From assembly GCF_033096465.1 (NCBI RefSeq), contig NZ_AP028156.1, forward strand, positions 3,428,501-3,492,500: a stretch of DNA of 64,000 nt. The letters run 5' to 3'. Positions 1-8,130 of this stretch are shown here, one piece after another. Every line of letters begins with the position of its first letter. The stretch's first letter is position 1. Made by a program: the position numbers and the translations under genes. Below the pieces are notes generated by a model. The model worked only from the letters and a program-made list of their open reading frames with translations, was not told the DNA's origin and searched no databases. Source of the DNA: Blautia luti. GTDB taxonomy: Bacteria; Bacillota; Clostridia; Lachnospirales; Lachnospiraceae.

Positions 1-23
1 CTTAAAAGTAATAGGGGCTTATT

Positions 24-428
24 ATGAATACAGAATATTTGAAAGAATTTGTCGTCCTTGCAGAAACAAAAAATTTTGGGAAAGCTTCTGACCGCCTGTA
101 TATGAACCAGTCAACCTTATCCAAACATATTAAAAGTCTGGAAAATGAGCTTGGGATCAATCTGTTTTTACGCACTACCAGAAGAGTGGAGCTTACTAAT
201 TATGGTCAGACATTTTTACCTTACTTTGCTTCCGGACTAGGAAATGGTATGATTAATATGATCAGTGCAGCTATCCGTCAGTTAGTTTTGCTAATTCCGT
301 GCCTATGGTTTTTAATAAAAACTCTTGGTAGCACACACGGCTGGTATGCATTCTGGATTGCAGAGACAGTTGCCTGCATATACAGTTACTGCATATCACA
401 TAAATTACTAAAAAACATTTCACAATAA
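24..428 (+). pseudogene. LysR-MATE chimeric ORF (deletion fusion)
   Basis: The first ~68 residues are a typical LysR winged-helix DNA-binding domain (FVVLAETKNFGKASDRLYMNQ, then SLENELG and LFLRTTRR). From about residue 69 the frame continues into something unrelated: two hydrophobic helices with GNGMINMIS and RQLVLLIP, which match the C-terminal end of MATE-family multidrug exporters. The LysR effector domain and most of the transporter are missing. This is best explained by an in-frame deletion joining two formerly neighbouring genes near position 225-240. The product, if made, would be a membrane-tethered DNA-binding fragment; no function is inferred. Confidence 0.75.
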
Positions 429-446
429 CGATTGGAGGTTTATAAA

Positions 447-941
447 ATGAACGAAATATTTCACAGAACAAGTATTAGAAAATATCAGAACAAATCCGTT
501 GAGGACGACAAAATCGAAAAAATTCTACAAGCAGCTATGGCGGCACCATCTGCTGGAAATCAACAGCCTTGGGAATTTTATGTAATCAAAGATAAAACTA
601 CGCTAGATAAATTATCAAAGACCAGCCCTTACGCATCCTGCTGTGCATCTGCACCTCTTGCTTTTGTTACATGTTACCGCATTAACTGCACAATACCTGA
701 ATATGCACAGATTGATATGAGTGCTTCTGTAGAAAATCTCTTACTGGAAGCAGACGCCCTCGGACTAGGTGCTGTCTGGCTTGGAATTGCTCCTCTGAAA
801 GAACGAATGGAGGCTGTCCGTACAGTATTGAACGTGCCTGAAAATCTGGACGTTTTCGCTATTATTCCATGCGGCTATCCGGAAGCGGTTCATGCTCAGC
901 AGGATCGTTTTGACAAGAAGCGGATACACTATGTTTTGTAA
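447..941 (+). CDS. Nitroreductase family protein
   Basis: FMN-dependent NAD(P)H nitroreductase of about 164 residues, normal size for the small clostridial subfamily. The N-terminal HRTSIRKYQNKSV and AAPSAGNQQPW motifs form the FMN phosphate and isoalloxazine contacts; GLGAVWLGIAP in the C-terminal half is also typical. Such enzymes reduce nitroaromatics and quinones in the cytoplasm. The start at 447 is chosen because GGAGG lies eight bases upstream (434-438). It follows the chimeric LysR-MATE ORF by 18 bp, so it probably belonged to the same regulated redox/efflux locus. No ferredoxin domain is present. Confidence 0.9.
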   Translation: MNEIFHRTSIRKYQNKSVEDDKIEKILQAAMAAPSAGNQQPWEFYVIKDKTTLDKLSKTSPYASCCASAPLAFVTCYRINCTIPEYAQIDMSASVENLLLEADALGLGAVWLGIAPLKERMEAVRTVLNVPENLDVFAIIPCGYPEAVHAQQDRFDKKRIHYVL

Positions 942-984
942 TGACAAAGGCATGAACTCCTAATAGAATTCATGCCTCTTATTT

Positions 985-1236
985 TTACTGCTTTTCTTTC
1001 TTTTCATAATTTTTAAAGCCAACAATCTGAAGAATTAAACATACAGCCACAAGCATCAGCAAAAATATAAAACCATGTGTAGATCCTGCTGCCGTTTTTT
1101 GCTCATGGCTAAAAGAATTATTCTGCATCTGCGCTGCTACCACCAATGCCGCACAAACACTGGTTCCTACCGCCATAGGCATAATCATCAACCACCTTTC
1201 TGCTGCTATTATATCAGCAAACAGCGGTACATACAT
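985..1236 (-). pseudogene. Membrane protein fragment (possible transporter remnant)
   Basis: Eighty-three codons encode two hydrophobic segments separated by a short polar stretch and ending in a Lys-rich tail (NYEKKEKQ). This looks like the C-terminal end of a polytopic transporter, perhaps major facilitator type, but it is too short to assign. No good ribosome binding site precedes it. It lies convergent with the nitroreductase and downstream of a LysR gene, in a region with several other gene remnants. Confidence 0.4.
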
Positions 1237-1271
1237 AACACCTATTTTATATGATTATCCATAGCCTATGA

Positions 1272-2180
1272 CTATGGATTGGCTGGAGCATATTTCCGTA
1301 ATTCTTCCAGATAGCTTTTTCCAAGTTCACTTAATTCCTGATTTTCATTCAACACATATCCAATATGCATTGTTTCATTTTCTGCAAGCGAAACGGAGAT
1401 GATATTTTCTCCGTTCAAATATTTCGGGAAAATGCCACTTGAAATAGTATAGGCATTCAGTCCAAGCATGAAGTTGACAATAGCCCCTCTGTCATTGACC
1501 CGAATTTCCTTATCCACCGGGATGGAGCTGAATAGTTCCTCTGAAAAATAGACAGATTCATACTCTCCCTGTACAAAGTTTAGCCGCGGATAAGGTGCAA
1601 GGTCATGGACGGAAACTACTTTTTTCGATGCTAATGGGTGATCTTTTTGTAAAAAAACATGAGGCTTTGCTGAAAATAGCTCGGTAAACACCAGATGGTT
1701 TTCCTCTATCACTTTCCGCATGACGACTTCGTTTTCATGCGATACATAAAGGATGCCTAAATCACAGACACGATTTTTCACATCATCCAATATCTGATGT
1801 GTTCCGGTTTCATTATAATAAAAAGCGTATCGTTTCTGTCCAAAACGCTTAACTAACTCCACAAAAGCGTTTTCCGTAAAAGTATAGTGCTGAGAAGATA
1901 CTCCAAATGTCACTTTTCCCGGAAGATTTGTAACATACCGATCCTCCAGCAGTTCCATCTGCTGTATCACCTGACGAGCATAACCGAGAAATTCAGCACC
2001 ATCTTTTGTCAGAGTAATTCCGGTTCTGCTGCGAAGAAAAATGGTAATACCAGCCTCTTTTTCCGTTTCTTTGATGGAATTGGACAGACTTGGCTGTGAT
2101 ATAAAAAGCAGTTTTGCCGCTTCAGTAATAGAGCCAACTTCTGCTACCTTCAAAATATATTTTAATTGTTGAACCCTCAT
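1272..2180 (-). CDS. LysR family transcriptional regulator
   Basis: Full-length LysR regulator (302 residues). Winged helix at residues 1-65 (MRVQQLKYILKVAEVGSITE, FISQPSLSNSIKETEKEAG), linker helix, then an effector-binding domain starting near residue 90 (KVTFGVSSQHYTF) with two Rossmann-like lobes. It belongs to the CysB-like group of regulators that sense small metabolites; the ligand is unknown. The start is the ATG at 2180, close to the recognisable N-terminus. The truncated membrane ORF follows directly, suggesting the regulator once controlled a transporter here. Confidence 0.92.
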   Translation of the reverse strand: MRVQQLKYILKVAEVGSITEAAKLLFISQPSLSNSIKETEKEAGITIFLRSRTGITLTKDGAEFLGYARQVIQQMELLEDRYVTNLPGKVTFGVSSQHYTFTENAFVELVKRFGQKRYAFYYNETGTHQILDDVKNRVCDLGILYVSHENEVVMRKVIEENHLVFTELFSAKPHVFLQKDHPLASKKVVSVHDLAPYPRLNFVQGEYESVYFSEELFSSIPVDKEIRVNDRGAIVNFMLGLNAYTISSGIFPKYLNGENIISVSLAENETMHIGYVLNENQELSELGKSYLEELRKYAPANP

Positions 2181-2214
2181 TTCTTTATCCTTTTTATTCT
2201 TACAAATCTTGATT

Positions 2215-2653
2215 TCACGATATCATTTCTAATACAGATTTTACCGTATTTTTTAGGTTCAGTCCATCTTTTAATCACAACCGATAGAAAAACTCTTCTA
2301 TATCTGCTCCACTGCTGAAAATTGCATTACAGTATTCCGTAATCACTTCTTCCTGTTCTGGGGATAACGTTTCCAGTAATTCCTAGTATTTCTTTTCAAT
2401 CTCACTTACTGGCTCTTTATCCTGATTTAACTTCCATTCCGAATACGCTTTTCCCATATGCTCTGTAATTGTCAGATTCACAAATTCCTGCACTTCCTCT
2501 GGTATGGTACTCGTAGATTCCTGTTTATCTTTCTTTTTATCATTTGATTTTTCAAGTGTCGTATCATCCATATAACGAATGATTTCTCGAATATTTGACT
2601 TCATTGACTGCAAATATCCATTGATCAACTCCGTGTCATTCCGTCAAGGGCAT
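2215..2653 (-). pseudogene. Degenerate unknown gene (copy 1)
   Basis: A good ribosome binding site (GGAGGA, 2661-2666) precedes an ATG at 2653. The reading frame is then broken by an early frameshift, by a TAG at about 2383 and by a TGA at about 2281. Joining the pieces gives roughly 140 residues ending in EEFFYRL, LKDGLNLKNTVKSVLEMIS. The last ~30 codons reappear at 13824-13919. The family is not recognised; acidic helical proteins with this tail are seen on Lachnospiraceae accessory regions, but no function is claimed. Confidence 0.6.
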
Positions 2654-2690
2654 CTTTCTCTCCTCCTTACATTTCATATGTTTAACACGA

Positions 2691-2708
2691 ATTGATACAA
2701 GTGTCAAT
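2691..2708. promoter_or_regulatory. Inverted repeat upstream of the degenerate gene
   Basis: ATTGATAC-aa-GTGTCAAT is an 8-bp inverted repeat with one mismatch, of the size of a TetR-type operator. It lies 38 bp upstream of the broken gene. No matching regulator gene remains nearby. Confidence 0.3.
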
Positions 2709-2847
2709 CTCGTTTTGTTAATATCACCCATTTCCCTTTTTGGCTACTTCCCTGCCTCTTCAGATAATTCTTTTCCTTCAATTTGGTTATATATAATACT
2801 TCACACTAGCAAGATTCCAATCTAACGCATAATCGAAGTGGTAGAAA

Positions 2848-2878
2848 AGTTATCTCTTATATCGGTTGTAACTTTTTT
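2848..2878 (+). terminator. Hairpin with T run before small operon
   Basis: AAAAGTTA and TAACTTTT form a stem with a loop of about 16 bases, followed by a run of T. It could end transcription entering from the left and insulate the promoter at 2889. Confidence 0.35.
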
Positions 2879-2888
2879 ATGAACTCTA

Positions 2889-2945
2889 TTGACAAGAAAA
2901 CTTGGTATGTGCATAATATAAAATATGCAAAGAAAACTTGGTATG
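2889..2945 (+). promoter_or_regulatory. Promoter with 16-bp direct repeats
   Basis: TTGACA (2889-2894), a 17-bp spacer and CATAAT (2912-2917) form a near-consensus sigma-A promoter. The 16-mer AAGAAAACTTGGTATG occurs at 2894-2909 inside the spacer and again at 2930-2945 just after the -10, starts 36 bp apart. That placement suits operator pairs for the Xre-type repressor encoded at 3283-3489. Confidence 0.7.
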
Positions 2946-2956
2946 GAGGTGTTTTT

Positions 2957-3286
2957 ATGAAAAAAGACGAAATCTTAAATGCAAGCAGAAAAGAACATCG
3001 CAATAAGGACTTGGCTGAAATGGAAGTGGTATATCAAGCCGGAAGTCACGCAAGCAGAGTTGGTGCTTTAGTGTGTTGTTTGCTTTCGCTGTTATCTTCT
3101 GTGCTTGCTCATACTATGATTTACAGTCCGTGGGTTATATACTTCAGCATTATTGCAACACAATGGTTAGTTCGTTTTATCAAAATGAAGCGAAAGAGCG
3201 ATTTGGTCTTGACTGTTCTGTTTTTTGTGCTTTCCATTTTGGCATTTGTTGGATTTGTTAGCCATCTTTTAGAGGTGAGAATATGA
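2957..3286 (+). CDS. DUF6442 family small membrane protein
   Basis: About 109 residues: an N-terminal charged segment (MKKDEILNASRKEHRNKDLAEME) followed by three hydrophobic helices. This layout matches DUF6442 proteins, which almost always precede a small Cro-like regulator, as here. The start at 2957 is set by GGAGGT upstream; the longer frame from 2879 would begin upstream of the promoter -10. The end overlaps the next start by 4 bp (ATGA), so translation is coupled. Function is unknown. Confidence 0.8.
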   Translation: MKKDEILNASRKEHRNKDLAEMEVVYQAGSHASRVGALVCCLLSLLSSVLAHTMIYSPWVIYFSIIATQWLVRFIKMKRKSDLVLTVLFFVLSILAFVGFVSHLLEVRI

Positions 3287-3489
3287 AAGAACAATTACAA
3301 CTGAAAAATCACTTAAAGGAAGTTCGCACAGAAGCAAATCTTTCTCAAGCTCAGCTTGCAGAAATGGTAGGGGTATCAAGAAATACCATTAGTTCTATTG
3401 AAACAGGACAGTTTAATCCAACTGCAAAATTGGCTCTAATTCTTTGTATTGCATTGGACAAAAAATTTGAGGAACTATTCTATTTTTAG
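3283..3489 (+). CDS. Small Xre/Cro-type helix-turn-helix regulator
   Basis: Sixty-eight residues consisting almost only of a HTH_3 domain: LKEVRTEANLSQAQLAEMVG, SRNTISSIETGQFNPT, ALDKKFEELFYF. Regulators of this size normally repress their own operon. The paired 16-bp repeats around the promoter at 2889-2945 are the obvious candidate site (inference). It overlaps the DUF6442 gene by 4 bp. Confidence 0.9.
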   Translation: MKEQLQLKNHLKEVRTEANLSQAQLAEMVGVSRNTISSIETGQFNPTAKLALILCIALDKKFEELFYF

Positions 3490-3498
3490 GAGGTCATT

Positions 3499-3801
3499 AT
3501 GGAAAATATTATAATGTTGATTTTGGGAGTGTTCATATCTGTTGTGGGAATTGTAAATATCAAAGGCAATATCAGCACAATTCACTCTTATAACAGGCGA
3601 AAAGTAAAGGAAGAAGATATACCAAAGTATGGAAAAACAGTCGGCACAGGAACGCTGATCATAGGAATATCTCTTGTATTAGGTTTTATTGTTTCGTTTT
3701 GGAGTGAAATAATTATAGATTATATCATTCTTCCAGCAGTTATTGTCGGATTAGGCTTTATATTGTATGGACAGTTCAAATACAACAAAGGAATTTTTTG
3801 A
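3499..3801 (+). CDS. Small three-helix membrane protein
   Basis: One hundred residues with a hydrophobic helix at the N-terminus, a charged cytoplasmic stretch (SYNRRKVKEEDIPKYGKTVG) and two more hydrophobic helices. It resembles DUF3784-like membrane proteins in size and layout, but the assignment is tentative. AGGAGG precedes the start. It sits between the regulator and the YhfC gene in one tightly packed operon. Confidence 0.75.
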   Translation: MENIIMLILGVFISVVGIVNIKGNISTIHSYNRRKVKEEDIPKYGKTVGTGTLIIGISLVLGFIVSFWSEIIIDYIILPAVIVGLGFILYGQFKYNKGIF

Positions 3802-3820
3802 GAATCAGGGAGGTATAAAG

Positions 3821-4618
3821 ATGGAATTGAACACAATATCAGGTCTGGCGATAGCGGGAGTTATCTGCTCCGTTGTCTTCTCGATGGGGGTACCGATTGC
3901 TTTGTTCATTGCAGGAAGGGTGAAGCTTAAGGCAAGGATTTCCTCGTTCTTTATCGGAGCAGGAACCTATCTGCTGTTTGCCATGCTGTTGGAGCAGCTG
4001 CTGCATGTTCTTGTCATTCAGTTCTGCGGACTGAACGCACAGAGCAGGCCATGGCTTTACTATGTGTACGCGGCTTTGGCTGCAGCGGTTTTTGAAGAGA
4101 CCGGAAGACTGATTGCCATGAAGTTCTGGATGAAGAAATGGCTGGATTTTCCAAATGCACTGATGTATGGAATCGGGCATGGCGGTGTGGAGGCCATTCT
4201 GATCGGAGGACTCTCCGGAATCAGCAATCTTGTGTCCATGCTGATGATCAACAGCGGAGCCATGCAGAATACGCTGGCGGCACTTCCTGCTGAGTCTGCA
4301 AACCAGACCGTGTCACAGCTGTCGGCCCTATGGACAACACCGGCACCACTCTTTTTTGTAAGCGGAATCGAAAGAATCAGTGCCATCATTCTGCATATCG
4401 GGTTGTCACTGCTGATCTACCGGGCGGTAAAGGCAGGCAAATGCAGGACAGCGGCTTTTACAGCGGTTCTTGCATATGGGATTCATTTTATCGTGGACTT
4501 CTTTGCCGTGGCAGGTCCGGCGCTTCTTCCCATCTATGTGATTGAAATTGGTGTCTTTGTGATGGCAGCCGGAACTCTTGTTATGGCGCTGAAGATGGGA
4601 AGGATGGAAGAACTGTGA
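3821..4618 (+). CDS. YhfC family intramembrane metalloprotease-like protein
   Basis: About 265 residues with seven or so hydrophobic segments and the YhfC signature motifs: EETGR (about residue 92), GHGGVEA (about residue 121) and a late H in YGIHFIVDF. The E/H residues within membrane helices resemble the CPBP/Rce1 abortive-infection protease superfamily. Substrate is unknown. The start at 3821 has GGGAGG nine bases upstream. It is the last gene of the 2957-4618 operon; base composition is GC-richer than the three small genes before it, hinting at separate origins. Confidence 0.85.
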   Translation: MELNTISGLAIAGVICSVVFSMGVPIALFIAGRVKLKARISSFFIGAGTYLLFAMLLEQLLHVLVIQFCGLNAQSRPWLYYVYAALAAAVFEETGRLIAMKFWMKKWLDFPNALMYGIGHGGVEAILIGGLSGISNLVSMLMINSGAMQNTLAALPAESANQTVSQLSALWTTPAPLFFVSGIERISAIILHIGLSLLIYRAVKAGKCRTAAFTAVLAYGIHFIVDFFAVAGPALLPIYVIEIGVFVMAAGTLVMALKMGRMEEL

Positions 4619-4699
4619 ATTCCAGTTTTCTGCTATCATAAAACAGAATATATCTGACAGAACGCACCGTAGAAATACGGTTTTTCAAACAAGAAGTTA

Positions 4700-4912
4700 T
4701 CAGTGATTATCTTTTAGAAAACAGCCAACTACAGCGACGCCAAATCCAAGAACACCTAGGACATATCCCCAAAAATTATTTGTTGTCACAACAATTCCTA
4801 AATGTATTATTGCAATCCCCAATAACTCAATCTTAATTCCTTTCATCGCAAATACCTTCGTTACAAACTTGAATTTGGAGTGTGCTTTATAAATTTTTTC
4901 CGATTCCCTCAA
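4700..4912 (-). CDS. Small hydrophobic protein
   Basis: Seventy residues: a basic N-terminus and two hydrophobic helices (ELLGIAIIHLGIVVTT, VLGVLGFGVAVVGCFL). It overlaps the end of the upstream flavodoxin-like gene by 26 bp. An internal Met at codon 23 is an alternative start. Not recognised; the clean hydrophobic pattern favours a real gene, but moderately. Confidence 0.5.
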   Translation of the reverse strand: MRESEKIYKAHSKFKFVTKVFAMKGIKIELLGIAIIHLGIVVTTNNFWGYVLGVLGFGVAVVGCFLKDNH

Positions 4913-5411
4913 GTTCGTTCATGGAATTCTTATTTTTTTCAAGTTCATCTCTGGCTGTTGCATAATATGATTTATTGAAAAGCATGTCCCATGAAAGATA
5001 TTTTGCCATACAGTCAAACTGCTTATCAATCAGCTCATACTGGATACTGTCTACGGGAGAACCACCTACAACAATCGTGCCCACTTTTTTATTTTTTAAC
5101 TGCAATCCACGGCAGTAGCACTTATCAATGACTAATTTCAATTGTGCTGACATTCCCCACCAATAAACTGGCGTAGCAAAAAGAATCATATCTGCGGCAG
5201 TAATTTTATCAATTGTAGGATTTGTATCATCCTTATCGACGCATCCCTTAGAGCATTGACAGACACCACATCCCTTGCATGGTGCAATGTTGAGTTTGTC
5301 GGGTTCAATGATTTCAATTTCATTCTTTTCTGACGCTCCTTTTATAAATGCATTGATTGCTGTCAGCGTGTTTCCTTTTCTGGCACTTCCATTAATGATT
5401 ACAATTTTCAT
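4887..5411 (-). CDS. Flavodoxin family NAD(P)H-dependent FMN reductase
   Basis: About 174 residues beginning KIVIINGSARKGNT, the phosphate-binding loop of the NADPH-dependent FMN reductase/flavodoxin-like fold. It has the cysteine cluster CKGCGVCQCSKGC typical of iron-sulfur flavoproteins near residues 47-57, then FATPVYWWGMSAQLK for the isoalloxazine. Likely a cytoplasmic electron-transfer or quinone/nitro-compound reductase. The start at 5411 is chosen over the upstream in-frame Met because GGAGG lies eight bases before it. Confidence 0.88.
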   Translation of the reverse strand: MKIVIINGSARKGNTLTAINAFIKGASEKNEIEIIEPDKLNIAPCKGCGVCQCSKGCVDKDDTNPTIDKITAADMILFATPVYWWGMSAQLKLVIDKCYCRGLQLKNKKVGTIVVGGSPVDSIQYELIDKQFDCMAKYLSWDMLFNKSYYATARDELEKNKNSMNELEGIGKNL

Positions 5412-5458
5412 GCGTGTATCCTCCAACTTTTTCAATTCAAATAACTTTAGGTTGCCTG

Positions 5459-6298
5459 TCATAAAATATTCGAGAAGAACTCTTCTAGTAAACTATTGAT
5501 CATCTCCGGTTTATCTGTATTAGAATTATGACCGGCCCCTTCAATCCACTTTAAAGGAATTTTCGTTTTTCGATGCCATTCTCTGTTATACCTTATGCAT
5601 GAACCGGCATGATCCTTTGTACCACATATCAACAGGGAAGGACATTTGATTTCATAAGGCAGATCCTTTTCCATTGCCTCTGCCAGAATACGAAATCCAT
5701 GCCCGGCAATTTGTGCATAACGATGCTGATCACCATCATAGACCAGCATCATTTCCTTCATCAGGTTTCTGCCATAATTAGAAGTTGCAACTCCCTTTGT
5801 TCCGGATTTCAAAAGCAACTTCCATGGGTAATGTGCATATACTGGTTCCATTCTTTTCAGAAGCCAGATCTCCACTGCTGTCACATAGTTTCTCTGGAGC
5901 GGTGCTGAATCAATGGAAATAAAACCTGCCAGCCGGTCAGGATACAATTGTGCATAAGCCTGGCCTACATATCCTCCCATTGATTGACCGATTATAATTG
6001 GTTTTATGATTTCTTCTTTTTCAAGAATCCCATTCAGCCATTTTGCCTTATCAAACAAGTCAAAATCAAACCGGAACGGCCAGGAAGAGGCATGAGCCGG
6101 TGCATCCCATACAATAATATTATATTTTCCATCGAAGTACGCAACCTGTTTATCAAACAGTCTATGGTCAGCAGTCAGCCCCGGAAGAAATACAAGCGTC
6201 GTTGTATCCAAACTCAGAATACTTGACCAATAGTGAATTGTTCCGCAAGAAGTTTGATATGTACTTTCCTTCAACAAATCCACCTCCGCAATTTTCAT
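5459..6298 (-). CDS. Alpha/beta hydrolase
   Basis: A 279-residue alpha/beta-hydrolase fold protein. The nucleophile elbow is GQSMGG (Ser about residue 114), the acid is the Asp in CGTKDHAG and the base is the His in GAGHNS near the C-terminus; an oxyanion-type LPGL follows strand 3. Resembles esterase/epoxide-hydrolase-like members of the fold; the substrate cannot be inferred. It lies 47 bp upstream of the iron-sulfur flavoprotein in the same direction, so the two may be co-transcribed. Confidence 0.9.
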   Translation of the reverse strand: MKIAEVDLLKESTYQTSCGTIHYWSSILSLDTTTLVFLPGLTADHRLFDKQVAYFDGKYNIIVWDAPAHASSWPFRFDFDLFDKAKWLNGILEKEEIIKPIIIGQSMGGYVGQAYAQLYPDRLAGFISIDSAPLQRNYVTAVEIWLLKRMEPVYAHYPWKLLLKSGTKGVATSNYGRNLMKEMMLVYDGDQHRYAQIAGHGFRILAEAMEKDLPYEIKCPSLLICGTKDHAGSCIRYNREWHRKTKIPLKWIEGAGHNSNTDKPEMINSLLEEFFSNIL

Positions 6299-6368
6299 TT
6301 TTCTCAGTTACTCAACCTGAAAAACTTTAACTATTTTCATATTGTTTTTTTATATCAAATACATTCTG

Positions 6369-7135
6369 CTACATCTCATCCGGTTTTTGACCATCGTGGG
6401 CTTTCCATTGACACTCCGTCAATTTCATATCTGTAAATACCGCTTTAAACGATGAATCTTCCGGACTGCATGCATAAATTCCAAATTTGATTTTTCCTGC
6501 ACCAGCCCACATATGACAAATCCTCATTTGCTTAAACCGTATGCCATCCTCAGAACATTCAATGCAATAATCATCTTCACGTCTACTGAGACGATACCAC
6601 ATAGATTTAATCTCTGCATCAATTTCCGTAGTTGCCCAATCTGAATATCCATTGTTTGTCACGACACTTCCCAGGTGCTGAAAATTGTCATTCTCATATT
6701 CTATAGAACCTTTCAACCAATTCTCACTGTCAAGATACATAACCACACCGCACTGATCAAAGCGATTATGGCTTTCCTTAAAATCTGTTTTCACCATAAA
6801 TGAAAAAAACTTTTCCTCTGTTTCTATCTGCAAAACCGGAGCATTATCATTGCGGAAATGATAGTAAGTTCTTTGCCACAAATCAGTTCTAGTACATCGT
6901 TTCGTAAATAACTATACCAATCGCGTAGGATGCGGATTCGAGTGTGCTGGTATAAAAACGCAGGCGTAGCGGGCTACGCTGAGGCTTTTAGACCTGTGCA
7001 ATCGGATTCGCAGACAAGTGAGTGGTATAGTTATTTCGAAAGCGATATACTAGGCTGTGTAGTAATCTCAATTTTGTCATCTGTCAGCGTGTAATCATCA
7101 GGTTCTCTCGTCCACTTAAAATCTTTTATATTCAT
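6369..7135 (-). pseudogene. DUF1349 gene interrupted by a MITE
   Basis: The N-terminal piece (start ATG 7135, GGAGG at 7145-7149; MNIKDFKWTREPDDYTL) runs to about 7054. The rest (TDLWQRTYYHFRND, then the DUF1349 jelly-roll with FKESHNRFDQCGVVMYL and WYRLSRREDDYCIECS) resumes at about 6888. Removing the 165-bp insert restores the frame through ITTQP-R-TDLWQ. DUF1349 proteins are concanavalin-like sandwich proteins, usually sugar-binding or of unknown function. The right-hand piece may still be translated from a TTG, but the gene is disrupted. Confidence 0.85.
6889..7053. mobile_element. MITE, 165 bp, with 31-bp terminal inverted repeats
   Basis: The left end (6889-6919) and the reverse complement of the right end (7023-7053) match at nearly every position. 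Both begin CTAGTA and include AAATAACTATACCA. The interior is non-coding and GC-richer. It interrupts the DUF1349 gene in frame. CTAG or TA at the edge may be the duplicated target. No transposase is present, so it must move in trans. Confidence 0.85.
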
Positions 7136-7161
7136 TTCATTATCCCTCCAACTTCCGATTT

Positions 7162-7587
7162 CTATTTTCGTTTCCATAGCATAGTGTACTCTTTTTCACC
7201 AGTATCTTCATCCAAATCTTCACATTGAATAATGAACCCTTCTCTTTGGTAAAAAGAAATTGCTCTGGCATTCTTCTGGTATACATTTAATCGTAAGTTA
7301 ACTTTTTTATCCTTAACATAATCTAATAAAAGCTTACCTATGCCACATGACTGCATTTCATCGGAGACAAAAATACCTTCGATATATTCAGCATTTAGTC
7401 CTACAAATCCTTGAATCATTTTATCATCTTCATACACATAGACTTCGGATTGTCACATCATTTCTTTCACTAATTCATAATTACTTTTCCAGTATTGATT
7501 GGAAATAAAATAATGTGCTTTCAGATTTGTCTTTAACCATATGTCAGCAACTCTATCGATATCTCCGTTCAGCAACTTTCTAATCAT
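7162..7587 (-). pseudogene. GNAT acetyltransferase with an in-frame stop
   Basis: From ATG 7587 the frame encodes MIRKLLNGDIDRVADIWLKTN and continues to KEMM, where a TGA (7453-7455) interrupts. Beyond it the sequence resumes in the same frame as QSEVYVYEDDKMIQGFVGL, then the acetyl-CoA loop QSCGIGKLLLDYVK and the C-terminal NARAISFYQREGF. The whole is a 141-codon Gcn5-related N-acetyltransferase with one nonsense codon. It could be inactive or the stop a sequencing error; the surrounding decay favours inactivation. Confidence 0.85.
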
Positions 7588-7728
7588 AACAAATATTCTC
7601 CACAACTACATCCTTTATGCTTTTCTCTTTTATCCATTCTATCACAAGCTCACCATTAATCATCAATTTTTTGATATTTTTTCTTTTTCCCTACTGCAAA
7701 ACAGCATCTGAGTGTTTAGAAAATAACA

Positions 7729-7774
7729 AAAGCGTTCGTTGTCAGCTAATCCAGCTAACATTTTCGAACGCTTT
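7729..7774 (-). terminator. Long hairpin, possible terminator
   Basis: AAAGCGTTCG (7729-7738) pairs with CGAACGCTTT (7765-7774), and the interior continues to pair (GTCAGCT with AGCTAAC). On the minus strand it is followed by TTGTTATTTT. It lies far downstream of the aldo/keto reductase operon and directly beside the tRNA fragment, so it may instead mark an element end. Confidence 0.45.
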
Positions 7775-7780
7775 GAAGCC

Positions 7781-7823
7781 CGTCGCCAAGAGGATTTAAA
7801 CCTCCGACCCCTCGCTTAGGAGC
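7781..7823 (-). pseudogene. 3' half of a tRNA-Arg(CCU), attachment-site remnant
   Basis: Read on the minus strand: anticodon loop CTCCTAA, a variable loop, a T arm GGAGG-TTCAAAT-CCTCT and the acceptor 3' strand TGGCGAC plus discriminator G. No D arm or 5' acceptor strand precedes it. Duplicated 3' halves of tRNA genes are the standard scar of tyrosine-integrase elements. No integrase lies next to it now. Confidence 0.6.
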
Positions 7824-8130
7824 TCGAGATACCACTGTAAATACATACAATGATTAGTCAACCTAAGTCAAGGAAATCCTTGGTTTTCCTAACTATTCTG
7901 TTACTCCCTGTCAAAATAAGAAAACCTGTTTTCATCTCTGTAAAGCACCTTTCGGTGCTCGGAGCACCCGGAGGATATAACCATTCCGTTCCATCGAGTT
8001 CACTCAGTTGGCCACCATTACGATTCAGCTTCGTAACAATGATCACTTGGTTTTCTTATTAGATTAACTATATTATAACGTGCTGTAGGTCGGATGTCGA
8101 TGATTTTTTGACCATACTATTTTCTCCATA
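7824..8130. other. Non-coding stretch after the tRNA fragment
   Basis: No convincing gene. A 62-codon minus-strand frame (7858-8046) has no recognisable domain and no ribosome binding site. Short inverted bits (CACCTTTCGGTGCTCGG) are present. Probably debris of a lost integrative element. Confidence 0.4.

Noticed and set aside
7858..8046. 62-codon minus-strand ORF beside the tRNA fragment
   Set aside because: No ribosome binding site, no hydrophobic or domain pattern, and it lies in element debris.
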